From the NCBI GenBank assembly GCA_013365325.1, contig JABVXV010000119.1:124114-161613 (forward strand): 37,500 bases of DNA, given 5' to 3'. Below, piece by piece: positions 10,990 to 23,600 of the stretch. Position 1 is the stretch's first letter. Every line of letters starts with the position of its first letter. The position numbers and the translations under genes were made by a program. The notes under the pieces were generated by a model, which searched no databases, had not been told where the DNA came from, and was given only the letters and a program-made list of their open reading frames with translations. This DNA is from Dipetalonema caudispina. Taxonomy: Eukaryota > Nematoda > Chromadorea > Rhabditida > Onchocercidae.

Positions 10990-12950
10990 CTTTTTTAAAA
11001 AAAGGCTTGTAATGATTATCTTAAAAATAACTGGAAAATTATTCGCAACTTGCAAAATATCCATTTATTTTTGTTAAAATTGTCATCAAAAATTTAAAAG
11101 TATGCCAAATGAAATGACATTCAGAAAGTATATATCAACATTTTTCATTCCTACAAAAATAACATCCATATTTATTCATTTGTAAAAAAAATAATTTATA
11201 AAAAAAAAAAAGCAAAAAAAGAAAAAAAAAAGGAAACGAAATGAAAAAAAAAAAAAAAAAAAAAACAAAAATTGGAATAAAACTTAAAAAGTAATTTGTA
11301 AGTTAAAATATAATTCAAAAAATTATAAAAATAAAGGAAAAAATGAAACATAAAAAGTAATAAAAAATACATATATATGTATAGTTACTATTTGTTTAAT
11401 TCATAGCATAGATTATAAAGTTACTTTTCCATTTTGTAATTCAAAATTTATTTTTATTTTTATAAAAATTTGCAATGTAGCAATGTGTAGAATGTTTCAG
11501 TTGTTACTAAGGCAACGAGAAAAAAAAGTTCGATTGAATATGAAATAAGTTGAGAGATAATTTATTATTGGTACTTATTTCAATGAAATTTTTTGTAAAC
11601 AAATGAATTTTTAAGTTCAATTCAGAGAATTTCAAAAAGCAATCCATTCACTTTTTTTTTTTTTTTTTTGATATAATATGAATATTGCAAATAAATTGTC
11701 CTTTTTTTTTTTTTTTATTTTTTTCTGCTAAAAGATTTCATTGCATTAAATGAAATAAAAATGATGAAATAATAAAATTTGGAAATATATTTTTTTTTTT
11801 ATAGGAAAAAAATTTTTTTATTAACGTCTAATTTAAAATGCTCACTTTACACATATTAGTTTAAATTTGTCATTTTATTGACAATGTTAGCTATCATTTC
11901 GTTATCAATGTGATATTAATTGATATTGTCTCGTTGTCATTATCTATCTTTATAACTTCTCCCATTATCGCCATTTTTAATTTTTACACAAACTTGTATG
12001 ATATGAAAATTAATTCTTTAAATAAAAATGAAGAATGGATCTAATAATAAAATATTCTTTTTTTTTCTTTGTTGTTGTCAAGAAAATCTGAGGAATAATT
12101 GCAGAGAGAAATGGCTAATATTATGAAGAGTAAGCAACAACAACAAAAAAGATCACTTGTTATGGTTAATATAATAGTAGGTTATGAAGAAGTGATAATT
12201 AAAAATAGTCGTAAATAAGCTTTAAATTATAAAAATGCACTTATTTCGATTTTCGTACAGAAGAGTATGTGCATTAAATTGAAATTGAATGAAAAGTTTA
12301 ATGTAATAATACTTGAAAGATCATTTTTTATGGTTAATCAAATAAACATTCAACAGTAAAAATATTTATAAGAAGGAAGATCGTTACAGATTGTGATAAA
12401 AATTAATAATAAAATTCAATTTTCAATCATTAATTATGTATGATTGTTACTAGCTAATAAGAGAATTAATTAGATGAATAATAATAATATTTGATTATAT
12501 TACATATTTCAGTGATGAAATACTTCTAGGATTTCGTAGAATTCTTTTATAAAAGATGGCACCATAAATATATTCATCATTTATTTCCGATTAAATGAAT
12601 AAAATAATTTCTGATAGTAAGATAATAATGATTGAATGCTTGCAATGAAATGTTATACTAGTAGAGAAACAAAAATAAATGATTGAATTTTCCAATTAAT
12701 CCATAACAAACTTGAAAAGAACATTGATTAACACGAATTTAAAAACCTAGAGAAAGACAGAGAAATGATACAATATAATCAGTAATTAAGATAAACAGAA
12801 TGATGTAAAAGGTATCACTCTCTCTCACCATTCTTCATTATCTCTACATATTTTTATATTTCTGAAAAAATTAGTAAACTTAGATTTGATCTTTTCCTAA
12901 TGAAAAAAATTCGTAAAGAAATGATCACAGAAATCCAACAAGAGATTATC
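9130..12950. other. Intergenic DNA, no gene seen
   Basis: Long AT-rich region with homopolymers: T29 at 10517-10545, A21 at 10807-10827, T30 at 10960-10989, and further A and T tracts at about 11239-11265, 11651-11669 and 11701-11717. A CpG-containing palindrome ATGCCGACGGCAT lies at 9877-9889. An RFX X-box-like GTTACTAAGGCAAC lies at 11503-11516. No splice-supported exon was found on either strand. Confidence 0.6.
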
Positions 12951-12959
12951 ATTGAAAGT

Positions 12960-15122
12960 TCATTCTTTTCTTCCCTCAAATCGTTTTGCATGCTCCATTT
13001 GTCTTAATAATCGCCGTTCCTGTCTTTCTTTAGCTCTTTGCTGAAAATAGTACAAGAAATAATAATTGCTATACTGTCAACTCATAATTATCGTACGCAA
13101 AGTAATCGTCTAATTGAGGCTATGACCAAAAACAGTTCTTTTATCTGCCATTCAATCAAGAGATAACCTTACGTAAGTTTTAGTATACAATAAAAAAATG
13201 GTTATGAAGCATTAACCCTTTTCACGAAAAAAATTTTTAAATCGAATTTTTGTCAGTTCTTCAAAGTAGTAGATCGAGCATAATGAAAAACTACCCAAAA
13301 CGATTATTACATTATCCATATGGCAAAAAACATCTACAATTTTTAGATATTGAAATTCAAATTCTAATTATCATTTTGCACTTCAGCAGAGCAAAATTGA
13401 GTTCGAAATATAAACAGTTAAAAAGTGGAATTTAGGACACCATAACAATATAATCGTTATCATAGTAAAAGTGGGAAAAATTTCCAGCCAAATTCAACAA
13501 GAAAGCATAAAAGTGAAATTTAAGGTAATAAATACCAGAAACTTGATGTGTCTCATAAATTTAACTCAAATCTAATATGTAACGCAAAGGTATATTTGCG
13601 GAAAATCATGTTTCAGATATAAAAAGAAAAAAAATGTTTTTTTTTCTTTTTTTTTTTGGAACATCTTTTATATAAGTCATAAAATCACTATGATTTCGTT
13701 TTCATTACTAATTTATAAAGTGAAATATATTGCGATCTAGATTTTTAGGAATGGAGTAAATAAATAGAATAGTTGTAATTGCTGTTCTAGTTATACAGAT
13801 AAGTAAAGTTAAGAGTCAAGATTGGCAAAGTACAGGAATAGACTCCATTCAGAATTAGAAGCTAGCTTTGGAAATAATTTAGATCCGAACCTTTGCAAGG
13901 AAATCTGAGGAAGACTATGAAATATCTGAAATTTCCATATTCTACTAAGTGAAATTCTCTTACTTCACGCAAGGCGTTGTTAATACTCTCAATATCGATT
14001 TGAGTATCCCAATCTTCAGTTTCATCATATGTGTTCGTATCCTCCAAGTTACCAAGTTCGCCTAACTGAACGAAAAAAATTCATGAACCGGAAAGAAGTT
14101 ATAGAAATTACACGCTTTTGCAGTATTCAAAGTCGTTATGGCCGAGAATTCTGATAATTTTATTGTAAAAGCAACAAAATAAGTGGTGTTTTATAAAGGT
14201 CACTTCATTGCACATTTCGCACACTTACGTGAGGAGGCAGCACTTGATCCGTTTTTACAGCAAATAAATCGTTGCTCTGAGCTGGCATGTTATGATGATT
14301 GTCGATGTAAACCTGAAAGAAGACAGCAAATTCCAACTAATCCTACATAATCTATATGGTGCAGAAGGAATATTCGTTATAAATTTTTACAATCAGTAAA
14401 AATAAACATGACCGAATGGACCCAACAGAAAGAGTACTTCTTTTGCAACAGTATCCCATAGCAATCGTAGAGTACTTTAGAAAGTAGCTAACCTTTCGAG
14501 TTTGTACAACTTTTGGTTGCATATCATTAAAAAAATCTGCTTCAACCTTTCCTTCTGCAACAACTTCTGATTCTGTCTTTTTACGACGATATTCTATAAT
14601 TTTTTCTTCAACTGAAGTGACAAACGGAGTCTCACTCCAGCCTTTCCATTTCTCTTCATTTGAAACTGAAATGCAATATTTAAATGTAGAGATGGAATTT
14701 TAACTAAAACAATTATTAGCAATTAAAAAACGACTTCATCGGTTTCACATTAAGAGTGAAATCAGAACAATCATATTACTAAAAATGTCAGTACTGCAAA
14801 AACCTGCGTTATATCTTTTAGGTAAACTATTAACAAATGATATAATAACCTAAATGGTAAATTAAGTGAAACTAAAGATCAATTGGTTCGCTTCTTCTCT
14901 CTATCTCACTTTCTCCACTCCTTCCTTATTCTCATCCATTCAAATCATTAAAATTATATAACCTGATTTCCAATGCGTTTGAGGATTTTGATGAGAAACT
15001 GTATACGGTAATTCGCCAATATTTTTTCTCCGCTTAAAACAACAACACAACCTGTTGAGTATAGCAACAATAAGCCGAAATATAAACAGAGCTCTTTTCC
15101 TGAGCGCTTGAATTGTGAACAT
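12960..15122 (-). CDS. EBAG9: EBAG9/RCAS1 homologue
   Basis: Homologue of the Golgi/secretory-vesicle protein EBAG9 (RCAS1), which in mammals influences regulated exocytosis. Exons in coding order: 14963-15122, 14493-14665, 14229-14312, 13964-14065 and 12960-13040, giving 199 aa (human 213) with phases that agree at every junction. A hydrophobic N-terminus at 11-25 (ALFIFRLIVAILNRL) is followed by Cys26-28 and a KRRK patch: a membrane anchor with likely palmitoylated cysteines. The conserved core is DFFNDMQPKVVQTRKV at 97-112, matching human DYFKDMTPTIRKTQKI. LGELGNLEDTNTYDETEDW at 140-158 matches the human Asp/Trp-rich block. The C-terminal exon (QRAKERQERRLLRQMEHAKR..) is a basic coiled-coil segment. 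It lies downstream of the lipase gene on the same strand. An acceptor-like CTTTAG ends 35 nt before the ATG. Confidence 0.93.
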
Positions 15123-15156
15123 TACCTCACATCTTCGATTACAAACAAACACATGC

Positions 15157-15158
15157 CT
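15157..15158 (-). promoter_or_regulatory. Probable trans-splice or 5'-UTR acceptor of EBAG9
   Basis: TTACTTTAG on the gene strand ends here, about 35 nt before the EBAG9 ATG at 15122. No coding exon is visible between it and the upstream lipase stop. It is a natural spliced-leader addition site if the two genes are co-transcribed. Confidence 0.45.
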
Positions 15159-15785
15159 AAAGTAAGCAAACCAGAATATAAGTACTATTGCGTACAAGTA
15201 CCATCGAAATAACTGAATCCATAGTTCTCGGTAAAAGATTAATTAAACTTGATAGCTTCACTAATTTGAACTAGAAAGTTTTAATCAAAATAATTTGATA
15301 TCACATAATCAACACCCTTAAACATTGGTAACTGTGGACAACCAGGTCCTTTGATGCTAAGTAGCATAGCAAGTAAAAACAAATGTGTAAAAGTATTTAT
15401 TAATAATTTCAAATATAATACATAATACCCGCAAAAAAACCTAATAAAAAATACAGGAAAATGTAAACAATAGACATATTCATAATGTTCCAGAAACAAG
15501 AAAAAAATTTATCAGTCTAAAACTGCATAATTAAAATTCAAGTAACACAACGAAATATCTAAAAACTAAAATTCACATCAAACTCTCCTCTACCCGCATA
15601 AAACCAATTTAAAAAAGAATACAAGCTTCAAAAATAATAACATAATTACAAATAAGCATAGATTAAAAGAATTTACGACGATTACATAAAATGAAGCAAG
15701 GGAAGTACTTCAATATAAAAACCTATATATTCGAGGACTGAAAATAACGCTGTGATACAACATCGACTTAAAAATCATGTTCACA
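15159..15785 (-). other. Lipase 3' UTR and intercistronic region
   Basis: Contains AATAAA on the gene strand at 15396-15401, about 385 nt after the lipase stop, and an ATGCTAAGTAGCAT palindrome at 15354-15367. It separates the lipase stop (15786) from the EBAG9 acceptor (15157). A 72-codon open frame at 15281-15499 lies here but has no family features or splice sites, and I do not call it. Confidence 0.5.
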
Positions 15786-18104
15786 TTAAACGGCATCACC
15801 CAACTGTCGTTCTAAAACACCAATATTTAGTAAAAACCTCATTGCATCACGTTGGCCCATTTCATAGTAATTTCTCAGGATCTCAAGATTTGGAGGAAAT
15901 AGGGCCTGCGCTCCTCGAATCATATTTTGCACATTTACCTGGAAGATCCAATATTATAAAAAGAAGGAAATATTTCCTTGCTTGAGTGATTTGAAAATTT
16001 AATTATATCTTGTTAGCAGTTATTTTTGCTCATTACAATGTTCAAAAGAAAAGGATTTTTCAGTGGTTTAAAACCATATCAATCTGAAACTGAAATATCC
16101 TACTCGAACTAAACATACATAAACAATAAATCAAAATGCTAATAGATAAGAATTATTGCAATATTGCTGTGGTACTGGGACGAACTTTGACCTTTGCAAA
16201 AAAAAAAATGAATTCATTTATAATGAAATAGATAACAATTATAAACCTTTAGTTCTTGTGTACCAACCCGCAAGCGCCATTCACGAAATGGTCTCACCGA
16301 ATCGTAATCATTTGGAGCAATAATAGCACTTCCACTGAATGGAGAAACAGTAATTGTTGGCAATTCCTCAAATATCGGCAAATTATTCGTAAATCCTCCA
16401 TCGATGTATTGCTAAAATAACAAGAATGAGAGATGAAAACTAAATTAAAAAATTGAATCATATTAAACGAAAAAACTATAACAATGCGTTTAAGATTTCT
16501 TGAGAAGTCTGGTAATATTCAAGCCATTTACAACAGCTCAATAAAAAATACAGATCAATGAGAACTTACGTCACCATCAATCAAAGGAGGAGAAGAACCG
16601 GAATAAAGCGGTATATAACAACTGGCAAGTAAAGAGTCTATTAAATAATTTCTTGATGTGAACCGTGAAATTAGCCTGTTAACGTTCCTCTGCAAAAAGA
16701 TATCTGCTGAATTGCTAAATATTTCATATTAACGAAATCGATGACCCCACAAATAAAACTATATTTCAAGAGGATCTGAATGGTTAATTCATATTTGTGG
16801 TGGCAACAGTGAAATGAGATAGCAACACCAAAAACTGAAGAAAAATTAAAGAAAGAATATCTGCGTAAAACATGTTACTCGTTTAGCTAATATTCCCCGT
16901 TAGCGAATGGATGGAAATGTTCCTCTGACATTTACTTCAAGCATATCTTCCTTGGCTATATTTTTTGGTATCCAATTTTTAAACAATGGACATCAAAACA
17001 AATAAACAAAACATTTTGTCGGCATAAAAATTCTACCTTCTGATCAGTAAGAGATATGTAAAGTCTGTCTTGTGCATTTGAAATATCCTCCGGAATATAG
17101 AGATCTATAATTTTTTGTAAACTTTTGTGAAGTGCGAAATTCGGCGATAACGCACCAAATCGCAATGAATGTATTTCAGTGGCCATTTTGATTACATCGT
17201 TAAAACCTTTCTGTAAATGATACAGCTGCAAAATCATATGCTAGATTAACGAATGCCAATTTTTATTTAGTATGTGTTAGAGAACTTGTTTGATTTAAGC
17301 TTTACTTTGCTAAAAAAAAAATTAGTAACTCGGTGGAGAAAATAAGATATATTACTCATATTAAATTATATCGAACCTTATCAAATGATAGCTAGTACTC
17401 AAGCATAATGTATTCCAAACTATAAATAATGTTTGAATTCAAAAATAATTTATTACAGTTATTGTAGTGATTATTTTTCACATTATAGCCGCAGATCTTT
17501 ATGACATAATGCAAGCACTAAACTTTCGAAGCATCCTTATCATAGGAAGCTCTTAAAATGGTTGGCTTATCAGTACAACCTTAACTGCACCTCAAATGAT
17601 TATGTATTTCAAGTAACCTCAGCATCATCAGGTTGAAATGTCCATAAAGCGGCTGCTAGAGAACCTGCTGATGCACCTGCACAACGCTTCACTCGTTTCA
17701 TCAAAGCCTGAAATTCATATTTAATGCAATTTATCTTTCTTTTTCCTATTCACTGATTCATCTAACTATGGAAATTATTGATTTTAATAAAATCGACCTT
17801 CCCATCGCGATTGAGTCCTTGAAGAACTCCAAAATGATAAACACCAAGAAATCCACAGCCACTGAAGGAAAGTGCGATATCACCATCACCTTCAATAACT
17901 TAGGAAAATGATAAATACAGAATGCATTGTCACTGAAGACTCTACTGAAAGATTGATAACATCAGAAGTCTTCAATATCCAAGTCATCAAATACATCTTG
18001 TACACTAGCATAGAGGTCAAAAAAAAAAAAAAAAAAAAAAAGCAAACAAACCAAGAAGCCTACAGAATTTCATTGGTCTCACTGTTCGTCTTTTCCAGCA
18101 ACAT
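15786..18104 (-). CDS. PNPLA4: Patatin-like phospholipase/triacylglycerol lipase, PNPLA4/ATGL type
   Basis: Lipid acyl hydrolase (triacylglycerol, retinyl ester or phospholipid) with a Ser-Asp dyad. Exons in coding order: 18083-18104, 17798-17898, 17618-17707, 17037-17225, 16570-16689, 16247-16411 and 15786-15938, giving 279 aa. Residues 17-29 ([13 protein letters not shown]) are the Gly-rich oxyanion segment. GASAGS at 52-57 is the GXSXG elbow with nucleophile Ser54. DGG at 178-180 supplies the catalytic Asp178, followed by [15 protein letters not shown] follows at about 195, then [20 protein letters not shown] near the C-terminus. It ends right after the patatin domain, as in human PNPLA4 (253 aa) and unlike the longer ATGL (504 aa), and intermediate blocks (..[19 protein letters not shown]) also fit PNPLA4. 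All phases agree. The 7-codon first exon is inferred: its GTGAGA donor gives the phase exon 2 requires, but the exon 2 acceptor (TTTTCCTAAG) is atypical. No signal peptide. Confidence 0.92.
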
Positions 18105-18161
18105 AAAGTTCTTAGGCACTGCTCAAATTGCTTAAAAACGTTTGGCTTCTGCTGTGTATAT

Positions 18162-18163
18162 CT
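18162..18163 (-). promoter_or_regulatory. Probable trans-splice acceptor of the lipase gene
   Basis: ATAGTTTCAG on the gene strand is a consensus nematode acceptor 57 nt before the inferred ATG at 18104. With no coding frame upstream, it probably receives a spliced leader or ends a 5'-UTR intron. Confidence 0.5.
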
Positions 18164-18164
18164 G

Positions 18165-19919
18165 AAACTATTATTATATTACAAAAATTAACCATTCTAA
18201 AAAATTAAATTTTGATAATATGTATAATCATTTATCATCAGAATTGAAAAATTACATAAAATTGCATAATCAGCTAACATAACTGATCATCATAAAATAA
18301 ATGTGAATTCAGGAAAATATATACATATATATATATACGATACAAGAGATCTTATATCGATAATATCATTGAACTATGACCTCCTATCCTGATATATTCA
18401 TAATGATAGAAATAAAATAGAAGAATTATTTACAAAATGGTTGCATTCGATGGAATGTTGTAATCCACTGCATTAGAATATTTATGATTAACTGAACAAG
18501 ATGATGTTGAATTTAAATCGCAATCTTTTTTTGAATTTAAATCATAATTTTCTTTCACAACATTTATTGCCCTGTAATCTTCTCATTACATAGATATTAA
18601 CAAATAAATAATTATTTTTCGACAAAAAAAAAAAAAAATTTTATTACTTTTTTACTCATTCTTAATTTTATATTCCATTTCCATTCTTCTTTTTTTTTTC
18701 CTCCCCCCTTCTTTCTTTTTCTAATTTAACTTCAACAATTGATAATAAATATAATAAAAAGAATTAAATTACTGATAGCAAAAAATGGAAAAATACAAAA
18801 ACTATCTTAAATCTATTATTATGATAAATTCAATTCATTTAACTGAACATTTATTACCAAATCATATTCTTATTCTCTTACTAATATACACAATACCATA
18901 TGACCTTTATGAACTTTTAACCATATCACCAGATTGATTGACTACTACTACTACTATTCGGTAAAAAGTGACGCAGGCAGTAAAAAGATAGAAATGTATG
19001 ATTTTATTTATTTTATAATTTATTAATTAATTTTATCAATAAATGATAACATTGATAATTACATGAATGAAAAATTTTAAATGAAAAATAAGTTAAATGT
19101 TATAATTTTTCCTTTTAAGTATTTTAGTGATAAATATTTGGATGAAATTGATGAATATTTTAGCAATCATTCATTTATTATACTTTTTTATTAATTATTT
19201 TTCCAATGAAAATTATTCTTTAATTGATATTATGAATAAATTTCTGTCAAAATTTATTCCTAATTTATAGATAATAATTGATTTTTTGTGAAATTATAAT
19301 AAAATATAAATAATTACTTACTCTCTTTCTTTTGCCCTTTCTCTCTCTCTCTCCCTCTTTCTCTCTTTATTCTTCTATTCTTTATGGATAAGAAAAAAAG
19401 TTAACTTGAATGTGTAATAGTGAAATTAGTACATTTTGCAATACAGAATGATAAGAGAAAGTTTCACGTAGCTATCATTGATCGACCGATCAGTAATACA
19501 AAAATAAAGTATGAATGAATTGAATACGATATCGATCGGTACGGGAATTCTAAGAATAAACAAAATCAAAATGGAATGGAATATTAATTTGCATATGTAT
19601 GAGAATAGAAAATAAGGGAACCATTGGGTACATTGAAATCAGAACAACATGACATTTCCGAATCTTGACCTTTCCTGATCCTCTGTTATGTTTATAGGTG
19701 ATATCGAATTTCCATATAATGATAGAGCAATATGTATCAAATAACTGAATTATATCAATCAGTATGAATGAGTATGTTAAATGAAGAGAAACAGATATGT
19801 TCAATTAATGTTGAAATGTCAATTTCATTGGTTTTAGATGTAATTAAATCTGCAAAATAAGCTTGATCAGTATGATCTATTTAGGTAATGATATTATATC
19901 AAAAAAAATAGATTGAATG
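18165..19919. other. Upstream flank of the lipase gene, no gene seen
   Basis: Holds short microsatellites: (AT)n at about 18321-18338, (CTA)n at about 18942-18956 and a CT-rich pyrimidine run at 19320-19368. There is an A14 run near 18625. A higher-complexity patch with CGATCG-type palindromes lies at about 19475-19545. Promoter elements of the lipase gene are expected in the first few hundred bases, but none is diagnostic. Confidence 0.5.
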
Positions 19920-20091
19920 GAAATTTCGAATAGACCATTCGATCTAATTTAGTTCATTATTAAATCGTACCTAAGGATGATAGGTATATGCAATGAAATG
20001 TTAATAATTGAAAATTAACTATTGGGAACTTAATCCTACCGTAGGAAAATGGGTAGATCTAAGTTAAATCGAATGATCTATTCGAAATTTC
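19920..20091. repeat. 33-bp inverted repeat pair (possible small non-autonomous element)
   Basis: Arm 19920-19952 and arm 20059-20091 are reverse complements with 3 mismatches in 33, all transitions. They enclose 106 bp. The outer ends read GAAATTTCGAATAG and CTATTCGAAATTTC. The enclosed part has smaller palindromes (CCTAAGG, and CCTACCGTAGG near 20035-20045). No coding capacity and no clear target-site duplication. It could be a MITE-like element or a foldback structure. Confidence 0.7.
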
Positions 20092-20407
20092 AAAATTAGC
20101 TAATTTAATTCAACTTTTCTGAGTTTTTCGAAAAAAAAAAGAACTTTGTTAATGGTATAGGATTGAAACTTGACAGTTCTGATGAAAACAAATGGAAACA
20201 TTGAAAAATGAACTAAAGATGGATTTTACGAGAAGGAATTTGTTTCAATTAAAATGTAAATTAAAAAATTTTGCAATGAAGTTGGAGAAATAAATTGTAT
20301 CTTTTTATCTTTCCATTGTCTGTGAAAAAATCAAAGCGAATTCTTAGTATTTTTGCAAGCATTCTGTAAATTTTTCTTTTTAAATTTGCTCAAATTATTT
20401 GACATCA

Positions 20408-20660
20408 AATTATCTGTGCCACCGTCATAGTGCTTTCATAGAGAAATAACCTGTTCAACAGTAATTTCCATACTTTTCGCCAATTTCTAAAGAAAAATTA
20501 GCAATTGAAGTATCTCTCCTTCAAACTTTTGAGGTCAAAAGTTTCCTCCAGAATTGATTTACTTGCTTTAGATGAAGTTTCTCCTATTCCCCAATGTCAT
20601 TGGTAATATTTCCCAATTTTCTTTAGCGCCAAATCAACAACATACTGTAATATACCGTAT
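20408..20660 (-). pseudogene. Broken coding-like island, family unknown
   Basis: Read on the minus strand, one frame runs GILQYVVDLALKKIGKYYQ, a stop, then HWGIGETSSKASKSILEE.. continuing to KSLKERYFNC and a stop. A second frame then gives KLAKSMEITVEQ between an acceptor-like TTTCTTTAG and a GTTATT donor-like site (about 20453-20488). Residue composition is coding-like and unlike the Phe/Lys-rich frames around it. It may be a decayed gene or transposase, or short exons of an unseen gene. I cannot assign a family, and confidence is low. Confidence 0.3.
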
Positions 20661-23600
20661 TAAATTTTTATAATCTACTGTAACATACTGTATTGTAAAA
20701 TTATATAACAATGTGGTATGTATTAGGATGTTGAACTTCAAAATAATTTGTAATATTTCATCAAATTTGACTTTATCAAACAAACAAGCGAAAGAAAAAA
20801 CAAAAAAAAAAAGTACGAAGTGAACATATAAAAAATAAATATCTTTTATCTTCATGATTTTGGAATTTTTCAATAATTTATAAATTTGCAAATTTCTCGT
20901 ACTATTTTTCCATGCAAAATTATTACAGCGTCGCATAAATCTACTTCGCTTTTGTGAAAATATGCAAATAATTTCTGTTAAGAAAAAATTTATGACATTT
21001 AAACTGGTTACAGATGAAACTTGCTCTTATACAAAATATCAGAAGATAAAAATTGAAATAAAATTGGTAGATTATTGAAAGATGAAAACAAGTCATTTTT
21101 TTAACTTGATACAAATGAAGTCATATACTCTGCTTAGCTTCCATTATAAACTTCTATATTGCCATTGCTTCAACTTTGCGATCTTTTAGTATGCAGATAG
21201 GTCAAAGATCATCAAATTAATGATAACAATTCGAAACAGCACTCCATGTGTGGTTTAAAACAACAGGTTAATGCGCAGGGTTTACCTCTCATATAGTAAT
21301 TAGTAAGCACTTCACCTCATCGTAAGTGCATTTTCTTTTTTTTTTTTTTTGATAAGCTGAGAAGAAAATTTGTTGTGTTCGGTAAAAAAATTCATTTTAT
21401 CCAAGCATCAAAGTGATCAATTAATAGGCATTATTGATGGAGCAAATCAATCATCCCAAAAAATGTAACGGTTTTTTATGGCTAAATGAGAAAAATCAAT
21501 TTGTATGTAAAGGTTGTGAAATTCAATAAAATAACAAAGCAGAAACTTGTTTTGTAATGAGGCCGTAAATTTCATTCAATGATTAGAGAAGAGAATTAGA
21601 GGAGCAAAATTGGTTGAAGTTTACCATTGGCTAAGAGTAAATTGATGATGGTCAATTGAGATCGATAAAAAGGACTGAATGAGATAGAATTAAATTCCCG
21701 TTGGGAAAATAGGAATGGGACAAGTGGAAACGAAATAGATCGTAAATAAGGATTAAGTGAACTGTGTACAAAATTCCGATTAATACGCATGAATATTGTT
21801 GTTGATTGTGGTTGGTTTTCAAAACCGGTATTGATGATGATTTATTGTGGAATTTCTCTCATCTCATCTATTACATACTGCTAAAAATTTATTGATAATC
21901 ATTGCTTATTGATCATTACTGATATTTTATTGAGATTAATAATCGATCTAATCATGTATAAATGAGATTTACATTGTTGGAGCAATTGAATCGTAGCGAA
22001 TTGTCACATTCATTTAACAAGGAAGGAATTGTTGTAATATTATTAAGTTTTTGTTAGTGTTACGTATCAATCATACCGGTTGCATTTTAAATCTGATATG
22101 ATATATAAGATTGTTAGATGAATAGTTTTTCTTAGGTTATATAGTTCATTATTTGAGTATAACTCATTAAAATATATTCTGATATGAATGGATTTTATTG
22201 TCTAATTGAATTAATTGCATTTGTTTATTGCATCATTAATAAGCATTGCTTACAGTAGTAACTGGATAGTCAAACTGATGTCAAAACCAATGTTTATATT
22301 CTGTTAAAAAAAAAAAAAAAAAAAACTCCTAAATAAACTTTAAATTTTATAAAAGTAAAACTTTGTTTCATTGAAACTGGGAACGATTAAAACTTTCTGA
22401 AATTGATACATTCTTTTTGGAACTTTCGTATAACCTCTTCAGATCATTCCTCTTATTTTTGGTTCAATGGTATCGATGTAAATAAAATACTCTGAGATGG
22501 TGTAATTCCATTAGTGCACTAAATAATTTTAAGTATTGTTGTCGAATGAATGAAATGGTACAGAGTTGCGCAATTATTTCAAGATATTACGGATAAAACT
22601 AAATTGGTATCAATTACTTAAACGGTTGCACCAAAATTAATATTAGGAGGCAAACAGTATTGATAACATTGATGAGTAGTTCGATTTTTTTTTTTTTTTT
22701 AATGCAACAAATTCTTCTAGCATTTCAAAATTAAAATTTAAGATTTGTGAAATTTAAAGTTCTATTTTTAACATAAAATTTTAGCGAAAGAATGTTTAGT
22801 AAAATGTTATTACACTTTAAACATTTTAAACTCTAATTTTATATCAATACTATTAATTTATAAAAATTTTATTCCTTTTTCTTTTCAAATTTATTTCATG
22901 CTTTTCTTTTTTTTTTTCCTTTTTCCATTCATAATTCTTCGTTTGCATGAAAATTCGTTTTCATGAAAAATGCAAATGTTAGAGGAAATTTCATTTCTAT
23001 TATTGTTATTTACAAAAGACATACAAATTTCCCTTCCATAGCTATCATTTCTTTTTTCCATTTAATTTTCTTCCACAGTATTCCTTCAATTTCATTTTCA
23101 GTCGTTTTATAGAGCCTATTTGAATGAAAATTTATGCAAATTCTTGGAAAATTTTATATTTGTTAAGATTATTACAAGTTCAGCAATGCAATTTTAGAAA
23201 TAATACTCAACTAATAATTTCACTAATTAATATTCAATCAATATCACTTATCGGTAGTTATCAATGAAATTAATGATTTTGATTGAGTATAGAAAGCAGT
23301 TAGAAATTATAATTCATTAAAAAAAAAAAAATTGAAGTCTATGTGGAAAATAAAATTTAAGCACAAATGACGATTGAATGAAGTTAGAAAAAATTTCACA
23401 AAAGAAATATTGCAGTACACAAATTGAATATTCATTAAATACGAACAACTTTATTACAAATATTTTCATTATATTATTAGCATTTTAGACTTGAAAATTC
23501 GTTAAAAAATTGTTGTTCATTTAAAAAAAAAAAAAAAAAAAAAAATCACATGTGCAAATGGACATGTTATTATTGCTAAATGATAAATGATAAACATGTA

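Noticed and set aside
13250..13435. 61-codon plus-strand frame
   Set aside because: Lies antisense inside the last EBAG9 intron, with no supporting features.
15281..15499. 72-codon minus-strand frame between the lipase and EBAG9
   Set aside because: Occupies the lipase 3' UTR/intercistronic space; hydrophobic AT-driven composition, no splice continuity with either gene.
17908..18135. 75-codon plus-strand frame with poly-Lys
   Set aside because: Antisense to the first lipase intron and first exons; the Lys run comes from an A tract.
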